Assembly (NCBI RefSeq): GCF_014042355.1
Contig: NZ_JACEZU010000005.1
Coordinates: forward strand, 1-64,000
Length of the DNA: 64,000 nucleotides
Source of the DNA: Rugamonas apoptosis
Lineage (GTDB): Bacteria; Pseudomonadota; Gammaproteobacteria; Burkholderiales; Burkholderiaceae_D
Direction: 5' to 3'
Shown here in pieces: positions 1 through 7,217 of this stretch (its first letter is position 1; every line of letters begins with the position of its first letter). A model generated the notes under the pieces. The model ran no database searches and had not been told where the DNA came from. It saw only the letters and a list, made by a program, of their open reading frames with translations. A program made the translations under genes and the position numbers.

Positions 1-1
1 C

Positions 2-265
2 CTGCGGCGCTCCTGGCTTATCGTTACAACCTCGATTGTTTGCTTGTTCCTAGTCATATGCACAGTCCTATTCCTATCCGTAAGAATAGCGCATAGGCTG
101 TGTCCGGTGAATCAGGGGGCTATTTCAGTCGCCGTGTTCGTGGGCGTGGTGTGGTTCGTGTGGACTCGTATAGCGGCCGATTTGCCGGAAGATTTCTTTG
201 TTCGCTCGCGCGAATCTCTGAACACAAAGAAGGATGACGATGGCCGTCTACGCGATCACGGGTAA
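2..265 (+). CDS. Inovirus membrane protein upstream of zot, 3' part only (pVI-like?)
   Basis: An open frame enters from the left edge and ends at 265, overlapping the zot start by 26 bases. It encodes two hydrophobic stretches, one around bases 14-73 and one around 117-160, followed by a short charged tail. A small hydrophobic protein directly before zot is the usual place of the minor coat protein pVI (DUF2523-like) in inoviruses, so pVI is the likely role. This is an inference from position and hydrophobicity only. A TTG at 44 could be an internal start, but the frame is open to the edge, so I treat the gene as truncated by the window. Confidence 0.5.
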   Translation: MRRSWLIVTTSIVCLFLVICTVLFLSVRIAHRLCPVNQGAISVAVFVGVVWFVWTRIAADLPEDFFVRSRESLNTKKDDDGRLRDHG

Positions 266-1394
266 GCTCGGTAGCGGCAAGGGCAAGGCCGGTATTGATC
301 AGATACGCCGCTATCTGCGGACCGGTAAGCGAGTCGCTACGAATTGCGATGTGTTCCTTGAGCACTTGATGCCGGAACGGGATCGTTCGACCGTTCTACG
401 CATTCCTGATAAGCCTGCAGCGGTTGATCTGTACATGATCGGCAGTGGTAATCGCTATGTCGAGTTCGATCCCATCTTGCGCCATTCTCGTGACGCGATT
501 ACGGCGGTGGCCCCGTCGCCGCGGTTGCTCAAGGGCTTTGACGAATCCCACAATGGCGCGCTGGTTTTGGACGAGTGCGGGTCGTGGCTGAACACTCGGA
601 ATTTCCAAGACAAGGGCAGGGCGGAAATGCTTGAGTGGGCGATTCATGCACGTAAATACGGCTGGGACATTTTCTTCATCATGCAAAATATTTCGCAGGT
701 GGATAAGCAGTTGCGAGATAGCTTGCTGGAATACGTTGTGAGGCTAAACCGGCTGGATCGTATGAAAGTTCCCGTCATCAGTGGTGCGCTCAAGTTGCTG
801 ACGGCTGGCGCTACTGAGGGAAATCTACCCCGCGTGCATATCGGCGTTGTCCGGTTGGGCTCCATGCCCGACGGGCTTGTCGCTGACCGTTGGGTGTTTC
901 GGGGCGATGATCTGAATAACGCATACAACACCACGCAAGTTTTTTCGGACGCCTATCCGCACGGCACACATTGCTTGCTGTCGGCGTGGCATTTATCAGC
1001 CAGGGTCGGCGTGGCCGCTTCCTTTGTCGGCCCGGTTCGTCTGCAAGGGATGGATTCTGTGTTGCTGCGTCCCCGTGCCTTACCACTCAAACCAATTTCA
1101 AAGCATATGAACAAGTATTTGACCATGGCGCTGCTGTTGGGCTGCACGTTGGGCGCTGTCGGCTCGCGCTATTTCGCTCCCCGGTCGGTGGCTGCTGCCG
1201 GGATCGCGGGTGCAAAGGGGGCCGTGCCGGAATTCTCGGACAAACTTCATGTTGTCGGTGTAATACGCAACGGCGTTGCCGTCACCGTTACGCTCTCGGA
1301 TGGCCGGGTTGTCTCGGCGCTGTCGTACCGATTCAAGGGTGATGAAGTAGAGGCGCAAATACCGGGCGGAACATGGGTGAGGGGAAATCTGTAA
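240..1394 (+). CDS. zot: Zot/pI-family phage assembly ATPase
   Basis: A 384-residue Zonular occludens toxin/pI-type protein, the inner-membrane motor that extrudes filamentous phage. The N-terminal P-loop is GKLGSGKG at residues 8-15; the usual Ser/Thr after the lysine is Gly here. A Walker B-like LVLDECG lies near residue 110. A single membrane segment near residues 291-311 (LTMALLLGCTLGAVG) separates the cytoplasmic ATPase from a short periplasmic tail, which in the family contacts the secretin. The ATG at 240 is preferred over the one at 234 because AAGGA lies at a proper distance. The stop codon overlaps the start of the secretin gene (TAATG), so the two are translationally coupled. Confidence 0.93.
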   Translation: MAVYAITGKLGSGKGKAGIDQIRRYLRTGKRVATNCDVFLEHLMPERDRSTVLRIPDKPAAVDLYMIGSGNRYVEFDPILRHSRDAITAVAPSPRLLKGFDESHNGALVLDECGSWLNTRNFQDKGRAEMLEWAIHARKYGWDIFFIMQNISQVDKQLRDSLLEYVVRLNRLDRMKVPVISGALKLLTAGATEGNLPRVHIGVVRLGSMPDGLVADRWVFRGDDLNNAYNTTQVFSDAYPHGTHCLLSAWHLSARVGVAASFVGPVRLQGMDSVLLRPRALPLKPISKHMNKYLTMALLLGCTLGAVGSRYFAPRSVAAAGIAGAKGAVPEFSDKLHVVGVIRNGVAVTVTLSDGRVVSALSYRFKGDEVEAQIPGGTWVRGNL

Positions 1395-2638
1395 TGCGTA
1401 AACTATTTATACTGTTTTATACAATTCCTGCATTGGCGTTTGCTGCGCCCGGCGTGTCATTTGATTTCGCCGCCGTGCCGGTTGGTGCATTCGCCCAAAG
1501 TACGTTCAAGGGGTTGCTGCATCGCGACTATGTGATGGCACCTGAACTACAGGGATCGGATCGTAAGATCAGCGTCAGTGTGGCAAATCTCGATCCGGCG
1601 CAGGTTCCCGAATTTGTTGAAGGCGTTTTGGCGCAACAGGGAATTGCCGTTGTTGAGCGTGGCGGGGTGTATTACCTTGGGCCGGTTAGCAAGGTTGCGG
1701 AGGATGGTGTTAAGCCGGTCGATGCTGGCAAGGGAAAGCAGGACGTTTTTCCGGTTCGGCATGGGCTGGACGTTGAGCGCGTTCCAGATCGGCGTGCGGC
1801 TGATTTGGAAACGGCAGTGTATGCGCCGGTAAATCGTGCGGGCGACTTCTTGGCCGCTGTAGTCGTCGGTGCTTTTGGCCCAAAGGCTGCGGTTGTGTCT
1901 GGCGGCTCTGTGGTGTTGACGGGCACGAAGGACGACATTGTAAAGATGCGGTCGTTGCTCGTGGCTGTAGATTCGTTGCCTAAGTTGGTTGATGTGTCCG
2001 CGTCGTGGGTTGAGGTGACGAGTACGGCGTCATCGGGGCGCGGTATATCACTGGTGGCGAAGGTGTTGGGCGAGCGCTTGTCGTTGCAGCTTGGTTCCGT
2101 GTCGTCGGGATCGGCGATCAGCTTCGGCAACGCGAATTTTCAACTAGTGCTTGATGCGCTCAACGCTGACAGCCGGTTTAGGCAGGTGTCGAATAGCCGG
2201 GTGGTCGGTGACGATTACGAAAAGCTTTTGCTGAGCGTTGGTGACGAGACGCCGACGGTGGGCAGCACGGGTAAAGACAATTCCGGCAATGCGGTGCAGA
2301 ACATCGTGTATCGGCCATCCGGTGTGATTGTCGATGTGATTCCGAAGGTTTTGGGTAACGGGAAAATTCGGCTGACGGTGGACGGCCAGATCAGCAATTT
2401 CAAGGCCACTAGTACAGGCGTTACCGGCTCGCCCACGCTGATAAAGCGCCAGGTCAAAACCACAGTGACAGTGACTGATGGTGAGGTGTTGCTTATTGGT
2501 GGCTTGAACGATGTGCAGAACACGGACAGCATGTCTCGCTGGTCGTTCCTTCCGTCCAGTTGGGGCGCAAAGTCGCAGTCCTCGTCCGCGTCGGACTTGG
2601 TGCTAGTCCTGAGTGCGAAGGTTGCGGGCGCAAATTAA
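1394..2638 (+). CDS. Secretin-family phage export channel, pIV-like
   Basis: A 414-residue protein that starts with a typical signal peptide (MRKLFILFYTIPALAFA, cut before APG). An N0-like domain follows (about residues 20-95), then an N1-like domain (about 140-205) and a C-terminal secretin domain (about 215-410) with the family hallmark of two strands around VIVDVIPKV and GEVLLIGGL. There is no lipobox. By analogy with f1 pIV it forms the outer-membrane channel through which virions leave, working with Zot/pI, whose gene overlaps it by one base. The start at 1394 has GAGGGG upstream; a GTG at 1373 is in frame but would remove the clean signal peptide. Confidence 0.9.
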   Translation: MRKLFILFYTIPALAFAAPGVSFDFAAVPVGAFAQSTFKGLLHRDYVMAPELQGSDRKISVSVANLDPAQVPEFVEGVLAQQGIAVVERGGVYYLGPVSKVAEDGVKPVDAGKGKQDVFPVRHGLDVERVPDRRAADLETAVYAPVNRAGDFLAAVVVGAFGPKAAVVSGGSVVLTGTKDDIVKMRSLLVAVDSLPKLVDVSASWVEVTSTASSGRGISLVAKVLGERLSLQLGSVSSGSAISFGNANFQLVLDALNADSRFRQVSNSRVVGDDYEKLLLSVGDETPTVGSTGKDNSGNAVQNIVYRPSGVIVDVIPKVLGNGKIRLTVDGQISNFKATSTGVTGSPTLIKRQVKTTVTVTDGEVLLIGGLNDVQNTDSMSRWSFLPSSWGAKSQSSSASDLVLVLSAKVAGAN

Positions 2639-2639
2639 T

Positions 2640-2653
2640 CGTGACAAGTCACG
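2640..2653. promoter_or_regulatory. Perfect 14-bp palindrome upstream of the RHH gene
   Basis: CGTGAC-AA-GTCACG lies between the secretin stop and the RHH start, 18 bp before the ATG. Ribbon-helix-helix proteins bind short palindromes and often repress themselves, so this is a candidate operator. It could equally act as a small RNA hairpin at the end of the secretin message. The palindrome is seen; the role is inferred. Confidence 0.45.
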
Positions 2654-2671
2654 GGAAATAGGCAGCACGAT

Positions 2672-2944
2672 ATGAAGCAAGTAGAGGATACCCGGACGCT
2701 GGAATTGTTCGACCCGGCCAAGCGCGGACGTGGAAAGCCACGAGGCCCGGCCCCGGCCATGACGGCAGCACAGAGACAGCAAGCGCGGCGCGATAGGTTG
2801 GTGGAGGCTGGCAAGGGAATGTTGACTGTTGAGGTTTCGCAGGAAGTGATTGACGCCCTCGATGCGTTTGTGCGCTTCAAGGATGAAACGAAGGGGAGTG
2901 TGGTCGATCGGGTATTGCGAGATCGGTTGTTGCGCAAGCGGTGA
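2672..2944 (+). CDS. Small basic ribbon-helix-helix-type DNA-binding protein
   Basis: A 90-residue protein in two parts. The N-terminal half is basic and Pro/Gly-rich (RGRGKPRGPAP, then AAQRQQARRDRL), resembling LexA-regulated plasmid and phage proteins. The C-terminal half (residues 49-90) has a short strand (MLTVEVS) and two helices ending in RVLRDRLLRKR, as expected for a MetJ/Arc fold. It probably regulates phage genes or packs phage DNA. The gene lies 33 bp after the secretin gene with a palindrome in between. AAATAGG is the likely ribosome site. The fold is assigned by eye and no precise function is claimed. Confidence 0.65.
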   Translation: MKQVEDTRTLELFDPAKRGRGKPRGPAPAMTAAQRQQARRDRLVEAGKGMLTVEVSQEVIDALDAFVRFKDETKGSVVDRVLRDRLLRKR

Positions 2945-3066
2945 TGAGGCCACGGCGGAAAGTCACCAACCTGTCGCCACGCAAAGCACAAGCGGCCCGA
3001 AGGGCAAAATCTTTGGGGGCAATAGATACCGGCTGTGGCTGTTGAAGTAGCTGCAACCGAAGTAAT

Positions 3067-3140
3067 GAGGCGTGCTGGCGGTCAACCCGCCATAGGTTCC
3101 AAAGTTTTAGCGGGCAGTCCGCCAGCGTGTTTAATGCCTC
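3067..3140 (+). other. Long imperfect hairpin, candidate packaging signal
   Basis: Nested inverted repeats: GAGGC (3067-3071) with GCCTC (3136-3140), GCTGGCGG (3074-3081) with CCGCCAGC (3119-3126), and CCCGC (3086-3090) with GCGGG (3110-3114), around a 19-base loop. It is the first large hairpin after the secretin/RHH genes, which is where filamentous phages keep the packaging signal. The structure is seen; the role is inferred. Confidence 0.55.
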
Positions 3141-3239
3141 GCTGCTGCACGTTGGCTACCGGCCCCGCTCTGAAAGCCCGCAATGGCGGTTTGAGGCGTG
3201 GCGGCGGTTTTGATGAACGTGACGGGTGTGGTGGCGATT

Positions 3240-3285
3240 GCGCCGCTACCTGAGCGCAGCGCGGGGAGCGGCGCGAAAGCGCCGC
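3240..3285 (+). other. Two mutually exclusive hairpins, candidate origin structure
   Basis: AGCGGCGC at 3267-3274 can pair either upstream with GCGCCGCT (3240-3247) or, as GCGGCGC, downstream with GCGCCGC (3279-3285). The downstream form closes a GAAA tetraloop. Both pairings are perfect and share the same middle arm. Such structures suit a single-strand origin or an attenuator-like switch ahead of rep. Confidence 0.5.
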
Positions 3286-3378
3286 CTAAACTTGTATTAG
3301 GGACACTTAAGAACAGCCACGGTAAACAGACGGATTCGCGGCGTTTCTAGAAGAAAAGATTTTCGGAAGTTGAAGGAC

Positions 3379-3415
3379 AAAAAAAAAGCCCGGTAGTGGT
3401 CGAAACACTCCGGGC
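3379..3415 (-). terminator. Intrinsic terminator read on the minus strand, upstream of rep
   Basis: The hairpin GCCCGG...CCGGGC (3388-3393 with 3410-3415, extended by an AGTG/CACT pairing with one bulge) is preceded on the + strand by nine A residues (3379-3387). On the minus strand it therefore reads as a GC-rich stem followed by a U-tract. No minus-strand gene is seen to the right within the phage, so it would stop antisense or read-through transcription. Confidence 0.6.
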
Positions 3416-3445
3416 CTCGATCAACCTGCTACAACAGGAAAACCG

Positions 3446-4348
3446 ATGTCGGTATTTGAAAGTAGTTTAGATGCGTTGTCAATCTCTCTTTCGCCGTTCT
3501 GCCTCGATACGGTCGAGCAAAAGCCGGAACACTGGTCAGACGATGGGGTGAGGGGTACATGGCAGGACACGTATACGGCCCGTAGGCGCGTTTTCTCTGA
3601 TGGGCAGTGCGAAGTGTCGGTAACGAAAGATCGCCACTTTGTAGGCCCGGCAATTACGCGCAAACCGCGTGCAAAACGCGGCGAGTCTGAGAAGCGGGAA
3701 GAAAACGATGATGACGCTGGCCGCCGTGCAAAAAAGAAGGTGCGCGAGTGCTGCAAGGCCATCGGGGCGGATCGCATGGTGACGTTGACGTATCGGGAAA
3801 ACATGGTTGACCGTGATACGGCACTGAAGCACTGGAAAGCCTTCTGTCGCAAGTTGGGTAAGCACAAGCAATTTCATTACGTGGCGGTCATTGAGGAACA
3901 GGAACGGGGCGCGCTGCATTTCCATGTAGCTGTCGCCGGTCGGCAGATGTATGCGCTGTTGCGGTCGATCTGGCAAGGCATTCTTGGCCGGGGCGATGAC
4001 GGTCAACAAATGGGGCAGGTGAACGTGCGAGATCCGCATAAGTTCGGATTTGGGAAAAACGGCGCTCACAAGTTGGCGGGTTATATCGCCAAGTATTGCT
4101 CAAAGCAGATGCAGTGCCGGGGGCTGGATCAAAAACGCTATTTCCGCTCCAAAGGGATTGTGGTGCCGGAAGTTGACACTGTGCGCTTGCATTGCACAAC
4201 GATGCTGGGCGCTGTCCAGGCTGCTTTCAGTATCGCGGCGCAGTACGGGCTTGAAGGCGTTCAATCGTGGCTTAACAACGGGTTGGGTGTGGTCTGGTTG
4301 TCGACTGCGCCTCGACCGATTGGGCAGGAAATGGAGTGCCCGTTCTGA
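3446..4348 (+). CDS. HUH-type rolling-circle replication initiator (phage Rep, gene II analogue)
   Basis: A 300-residue replication protein. The HUH metal-binding motif is seen in GALHFHVAV (His158 and His160). A tyrosine motif GYIAKYCSKQ follows (Tyr213 and Tyr217), one of which should be the nicking residue. The segment MVTLTYRENMVDRDTALKHW is typical of the family's first motif. It would nick the + strand origin, presumably in the preceding intergenic region, and start rolling-circle replication. The ATG has AGGAAAACCG in front. With Zot and the secretin it identifies the element as an inovirus. No replication function other than Rep is seen in the window. Confidence 0.88.
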   Translation: MSVFESSLDALSISLSPFCLDTVEQKPEHWSDDGVRGTWQDTYTARRRVFSDGQCEVSVTKDRHFVGPAITRKPRAKRGESEKREENDDDAGRRAKKKVRECCKAIGADRMVTLTYRENMVDRDTALKHWKAFCRKLGKHKQFHYVAVIEEQERGALHFHVAVAGRQMYALLRSIWQGILGRGDDGQQMGQVNVRDPHKFGFGKNGAHKLAGYIAKYCSKQMQCRGLDQKRYFRSKGIVVPEVDTVRLHCTTMLGAVQAAFSIAAQYGLEGVQSWLNNGLGVVWLSTAPRPIGQEMECPF

Positions 4349-4421
4349 TTCTAAACGTCTTGGAACCTGCCACTCGATTCCTGCGGTTTAGGACTTTAAT
4401 CAAGTTTGGTGGGGGCCGGAT

Positions 4422-4736
4422 TTGCGTCAAGAATATCAGTCGATTAGTATTGCTGAAATGCAATTGGAGCTTTTCCCGTTCGATACGCTTGGGCAGGCGG
4501 AACGTCAGAACATTTACAGCCTGATCCGTAACAGCTACTGGTATCTACGGAATCTACGTTCTGGCAAATTTGGTCAGGCGAGGGCGCGCAAGGAATATCG
4601 GCGGGTTGAAGCCCAAAAAAAACGCCTGCTCATGGCAGGCGTATCAAAGCGTGAGGTCTTGGACTTGTTAAAGTGCTGCCGGTCGAAGTGCTCGCGGCAC
4701 AAACAGCCTTTCAAACCATGTCCGTACTGTCCGTAA
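4422..4736 (+). CDS. Unrecognised small Cys-rich phage protein next to the attachment site
   Basis: A 104-residue (TTG start, GGGGGCCGGA upstream) or 92-residue (ATG at 4458) protein of no family I recognise. It is charged and helical in the middle (ERQNIYSLIRNSYWYLRNL, then a run of Lys/Arg). It ends in a Cys cluster, CCRSKCSRHK and CPYCP, that could bind zinc. No signal peptide or membrane segment is visible. It lies 73 bp after rep and is the last gene before the dif-like site. In filamentous phages this slot often carries accessory cargo, or the ssDNA-binding protein gene, so DNA binding is possible but unproven. An A8 run plus hairpin lies inside the gene. Confidence 0.55.
   Translation: MRQEYQSISIAEMQLELFPFDTLGQAERQNIYSLIRNSYWYLRNLRSGKFGQARARKEYRRVEAQKKRLLMAGVSKREVLDLLKCCRSKCSRHKQPFKPCPYCP
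4615..4641 (-). terminator. Minus-strand terminator-like hairpin inside the last phage gene
   Basis: CGCCTGC (4623-4629), loop TCATG, GCAGGCG (4635-4641): a perfect 7-bp stem preceded by eight A residues on the + strand, so it is a stem plus U-tract when read leftwards. It faces transcription coming from the convergent ycaO gene across the attachment site. Confidence 0.5.
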
Positions 4737-4759
4737 AACGCGCAGGGCTTCCAGATGCC

Positions 4760-4787
4760 ATTTTACATAATATAAATTATGCGAAGG
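4760..4787 (-). other. dif: dif-like XerC/XerD site, probable phage-chromosome junction
   Basis: Read on the minus strand, this 28-mer consists of a XerC-type half-site CCTTCGCATAA, a 6-bp centre TTTATA and a XerD-type half-site TTATGTAAAAT. Compared with the E. coli dif sequence as I remember it, 23 of 28 positions match; the inner palindromic parts (GCATAA and TTATG) are identical. It sits exactly where inovirus genes end and host genes begin. Inoviruses without their own integrase commonly use host XerCD at dif. The site would therefore be one of the two hybrid dif copies flanking the prophage, and it marks the replication terminus. Confidence 0.85.
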
Positions 4788-4800
4788 TATGCTATAAGAT

Positions 4801-4824
4801 GCGGCCCCCGTAATTGGGTGCCGC
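4801..4824 (-). terminator. Hairpin downstream of ycaO
   Basis: GCGGC and CCC pair with GGG and GCCGC around GTAATT, just after the ycaO stop and before the dif-like site. There is no clear U-tract on the minus strand, so termination by this hairpin alone is doubtful. Confidence 0.35.
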
Positions 4825-4856
4825 AACCGTTTCCAGTTAGCTGTTATGGCCTGCCG

Positions 4857-7052
4857 TTATTTAGCCGCCTTGGCCCGCGCCGCGTGCAGTTTGCGGTAGC
4901 TGTCGATCTTGCGCTGGTGCCGTTCGAGTCCTTCCAGCTTCATGCTGGTCGGCGTCAGGCCGTGGAAACGCACGCTGCCGTCCACCGAACCCAACGCCGC
5001 GTCCATCCGCGCATCGCCAAACATGCGGCGGAAATTGACGGCGTATTCGTCCAGTTCCATGTCGTCGTCCAGCAGCACCTCCAGCACCGCCAGCATGGCC
5101 TGGTAAAACAATCCGCGCTCGACCGAGTTGTCGTTGTATTGCAGGAAGGCTTCCACCTGGTCTTTCGCCGCCTCAAAATCCTGCAGCGCCAGATTGATCA
5201 GCAGCTTCAGTTCCAGGACCGTCAACTGGCCCCAATCCGTATTCTCGTCAAATTCAATGCCGATCAAGGTGGCGACGTCGCTGTATTCATCCAGCTCGCT
5301 GTTTTCCAGGCGATCCAGCAACGCTTCCAGGCTGGCATCGTCCAGGCCATGAATATTCAGGATATCGGCGCGGAACGACAAGGCCTTGTTCGTGTTGTCC
5401 CAGATCAGGTCTTCCACCGGATAGATTTCCGAATAACCGGGCACCAGAATCCGGCACGCGGTCGCGCCCAATTGGTCGTACGCGGCCATGTAGACTTCTT
5501 TGCCCATGCCTTCCAGGATGCCGAACAAGGTCGCGGCTTCCTGGGCATTGGAATCCGCGCCCTGGCCAGAGAAATCCCATTCGACAAAATCGAAATCCGA
5601 TTTGGCGCTGAAGAAGCGCCACGACACGATGCCGCTGGAATCGATGAAGTGTTCAACGAAGTTATTTGGTTCAGTCACGGCGTTGCTGACAAAGGTCGGC
5701 CGCGGCAAATCGTTCAAGCCTTCAAAACTGCGCCCCTGCAGCAATTCCGTCAGGCTGCGTTCCAGCGCCACTTCAAAGCTCGGGTGCGCGCCAAACGAGG
5801 CGAATACGCCGCCGGTACGCGGGTTCATCAGGGTCACGCACATCACCGGATACGTGCCGCCCAGCGAGGCGTCCTTCACCAGCACCGGGAAGCCCTGTTC
5901 TTCCAGCCCCTTGATACCGGCCACGATGCCCGGGTATTTCGCCAATACTTCCTGCGGCACGTCCGGCAAGGCCAGTTCGCCTTCCAGAATTTCGCGTTTG
6001 ACCGCCCTTTCGAATATCTCCGACAAGCATTGCACCTGAGCTTCGACCAGCGTATTGCCGGCGCTCATGCCGTTGCTGACGAACAGGTTTTCCACCAGGT
6101 TGACGGGGAAATACACCGTTTCGCCGTCCGACTGGCGCACGAACGGCAACGAACAGATGCCGCGCTCCACATTGCCGGAATTGGTGTCGTACAGGTGCGA
6201 ACCGCACAATTCGTCGTCGGGATTGTAGATTTCCAGGCAATATTCATCGAGGATGCCGGCTGGCAGCGCATCCTTGCGGCCAGGCTTGAACCAGCGCTCT
6301 TCCGGGTAATGGACAAACGCCGCGTTGGCGATGTCTTCGCCCCAGTATTCGCCGGCATAGAAGTGATTGCAGCTGAGCCGCTCGATATACTCGCCCAACG
6401 CGGATGCCAAGGCGCTTTCCTTGGTCGCGCCCTTGCCATTGGTGAAACACATCGGCGAGTGCGCGTCGCGGATATGCAGCGACCACACGTTGGGGACGAT
6501 ATTGCGCCACGAAGCGATTTCAATCTTGATGCCGAGGCCGGCCAACAGGCCCGACATATTGGCAATGGTTTGTTCCAGCGGCAAATCCTTGCCGGTGATA
6601 TAGGTGCTCGCTTCCGAAGCCGGATTCAGCGTCAGCAAAGCCTGGGCGTCGGCGTCCAGGCTTTCCACCTCTTCGATCACAAATTCAGGGCCCGTCTGGA
6701 CCACTTTCTTGACCGTGCAGCGGTCGATGGAGCGCAAAATACCTTCGCGGTCCTTGGCGGAAATATCCGCAGGTAACTCGACCTGAATCTTGAAAATCTG
6801 CTGGTAACGGTTTTCCGGATCGACAATGTTGTTCTGCGATAGGCGGATATTCTCGGTCGGAATATTGCGTGTTGTGCAATACAACTTTACAAAGTATGCC
6901 GCGCACAGGGCCGACGATGCCAAAAAATAATCGAATGGTCCCGGCGCCGAGCCATCGCCCTTGTAGCGGATAGGCTGATCGGCGATGACCGTGAAGTCAT
7001 CGAACTTGGCTTCCAGACGTAGCTTGTCGAGAAAGTTGACCTTAATTTCCAT
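4857..7052 (-). CDS. ycaO: OsmC-domain/YcaO-domain fusion protein
   Basis: A 731-residue protein. Residues 1 to about 140 form an OsmC/YhfA-like domain with both usual cysteine positions present (SSALCAAYF and IDRCTV). The remainder is a YcaO domain, seen in KGATKESALASALGEYIERLS, SGNVERGICSLPF and LVEAQVQCLSEIFERAVK, the region that binds ATP/Mg in the family. E. coli YcaO, linked to beta-methylthiolation of ribosomal protein S12, lacks the N-terminal addition; the fused form is common in betaproteobacteria. There is no peptide-precursor or dehydrogenase gene next to it, so RiPP synthesis is unlikely. GGAATTCTC precedes the ATG. It converges on the prophage. Confidence 0.9.
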   Translation of the reverse strand: MEIKVNFLDKLRLEAKFDDFTVIADQPIRYKGDGSAPGPFDYFLASSALCAAYFVKLYCTTRNIPTENIRLSQNNIVDPENRYQQIFKIQVELPADISAKDREGILRSIDRCTVKKVVQTGPEFVIEEVESLDADAQALLTLNPASEASTYITGKDLPLEQTIANMSGLLAGLGIKIEIASWRNIVPNVWSLHIRDAHSPMCFTNGKGATKESALASALGEYIERLSCNHFYAGEYWGEDIANAAFVHYPEERWFKPGRKDALPAGILDEYCLEIYNPDDELCGSHLYDTNSGNVERGICSLPFVRQSDGETVYFPVNLVENLFVSNGMSAGNTLVEAQVQCLSEIFERAVKREILEGELALPDVPQEVLAKYPGIVAGIKGLEEQGFPVLVKDASLGGTYPVMCVTLMNPRTGGVFASFGAHPSFEVALERSLTELLQGRSFEGLNDLPRPTFVSNAVTEPNNFVEHFIDSSGIVSWRFFSAKSDFDFVEWDFSGQGADSNAQEAATLFGILEGMGKEVYMAAYDQLGATACRILVPGYSEIYPVEDLIWDNTNKALSFRADILNIHGLDDASLEALLDRLENSELDEYSDVATLIGIEFDENTDWGQLTVLELKLLINLALQDFEAAKDQVEAFLQYNDNSVERGLFYQAMLAVLEVLLDDDMELDEYAVNFRRMFGDARMDAALGSVDGSVRFHGLTPTSMKLEGLERHQRKIDSYRKLHAARAKAAK

Positions 7053-7217
7053 GAGAATTCCAAACCGTGCTCAAAATGTTGTGGCCGCTATTATCGGCTC
7101 TTTTGAGCGCAGCGCATAGGCGTAGACCGCCTCGGCCTCAGTCCTGGCCTGCCATTGCCCGCAACGCTGGCATCCACGGGTTGGGCGACATTGTGGCGCA
7201 GGCTGCTATCGAGCTGT

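Larger units (their letters stand above)
2945..3445 (+). other. Inovirus intergenic region: candidate packaging signal and replication origin
   Basis: These 500 bp contain no convincing gene but hold three strong hairpins (3067-3140, 3240-3285, 3379-3415). In f1/M13 the region between gene IV and gene II holds the packaging hairpin first and then the minus- and plus-strand origins. Here the order secretin, RHH, hairpins, Rep is the same. The segment just after the second hairpin (about 3287-3310, containing CTTGTATTAGGGACAC) is a possible nick region for the HUH Rep, but no known nick site is recognised. Confidence 0.65.
1..4787 (+). mobile_element. Inovirus (filamentous phage) prophage, right-hand part, ending at a dif-like site
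   Basis: All genes from the left edge to about 4736 lie on the + strand in the order membrane protein, Zot/pI, secretin pIV, RHH protein, intergenic hairpins, HUH Rep, small Cys-rich protein. This is the gene I-IV-intergenic-gene II order of filamentous phages. The block stops at a 28-bp dif-like sequence, beyond which chromosomal genes start on the other strand. The ssDNA-binding protein, major coat and adsorption protein genes are not in the window and should lie to its left, as expected for a circular genome opened at its attachment site. The prophage class is certain from Zot, secretin and Rep together; the left boundary cannot be seen. Confidence 0.9.

Noticed and set aside
3035..3253. 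A 72-codon frame in the phage intergenic region
   Set aside because: It runs through the long hairpin, has no ribosome site and no protein-like pattern; the DNA structure explains the region better.
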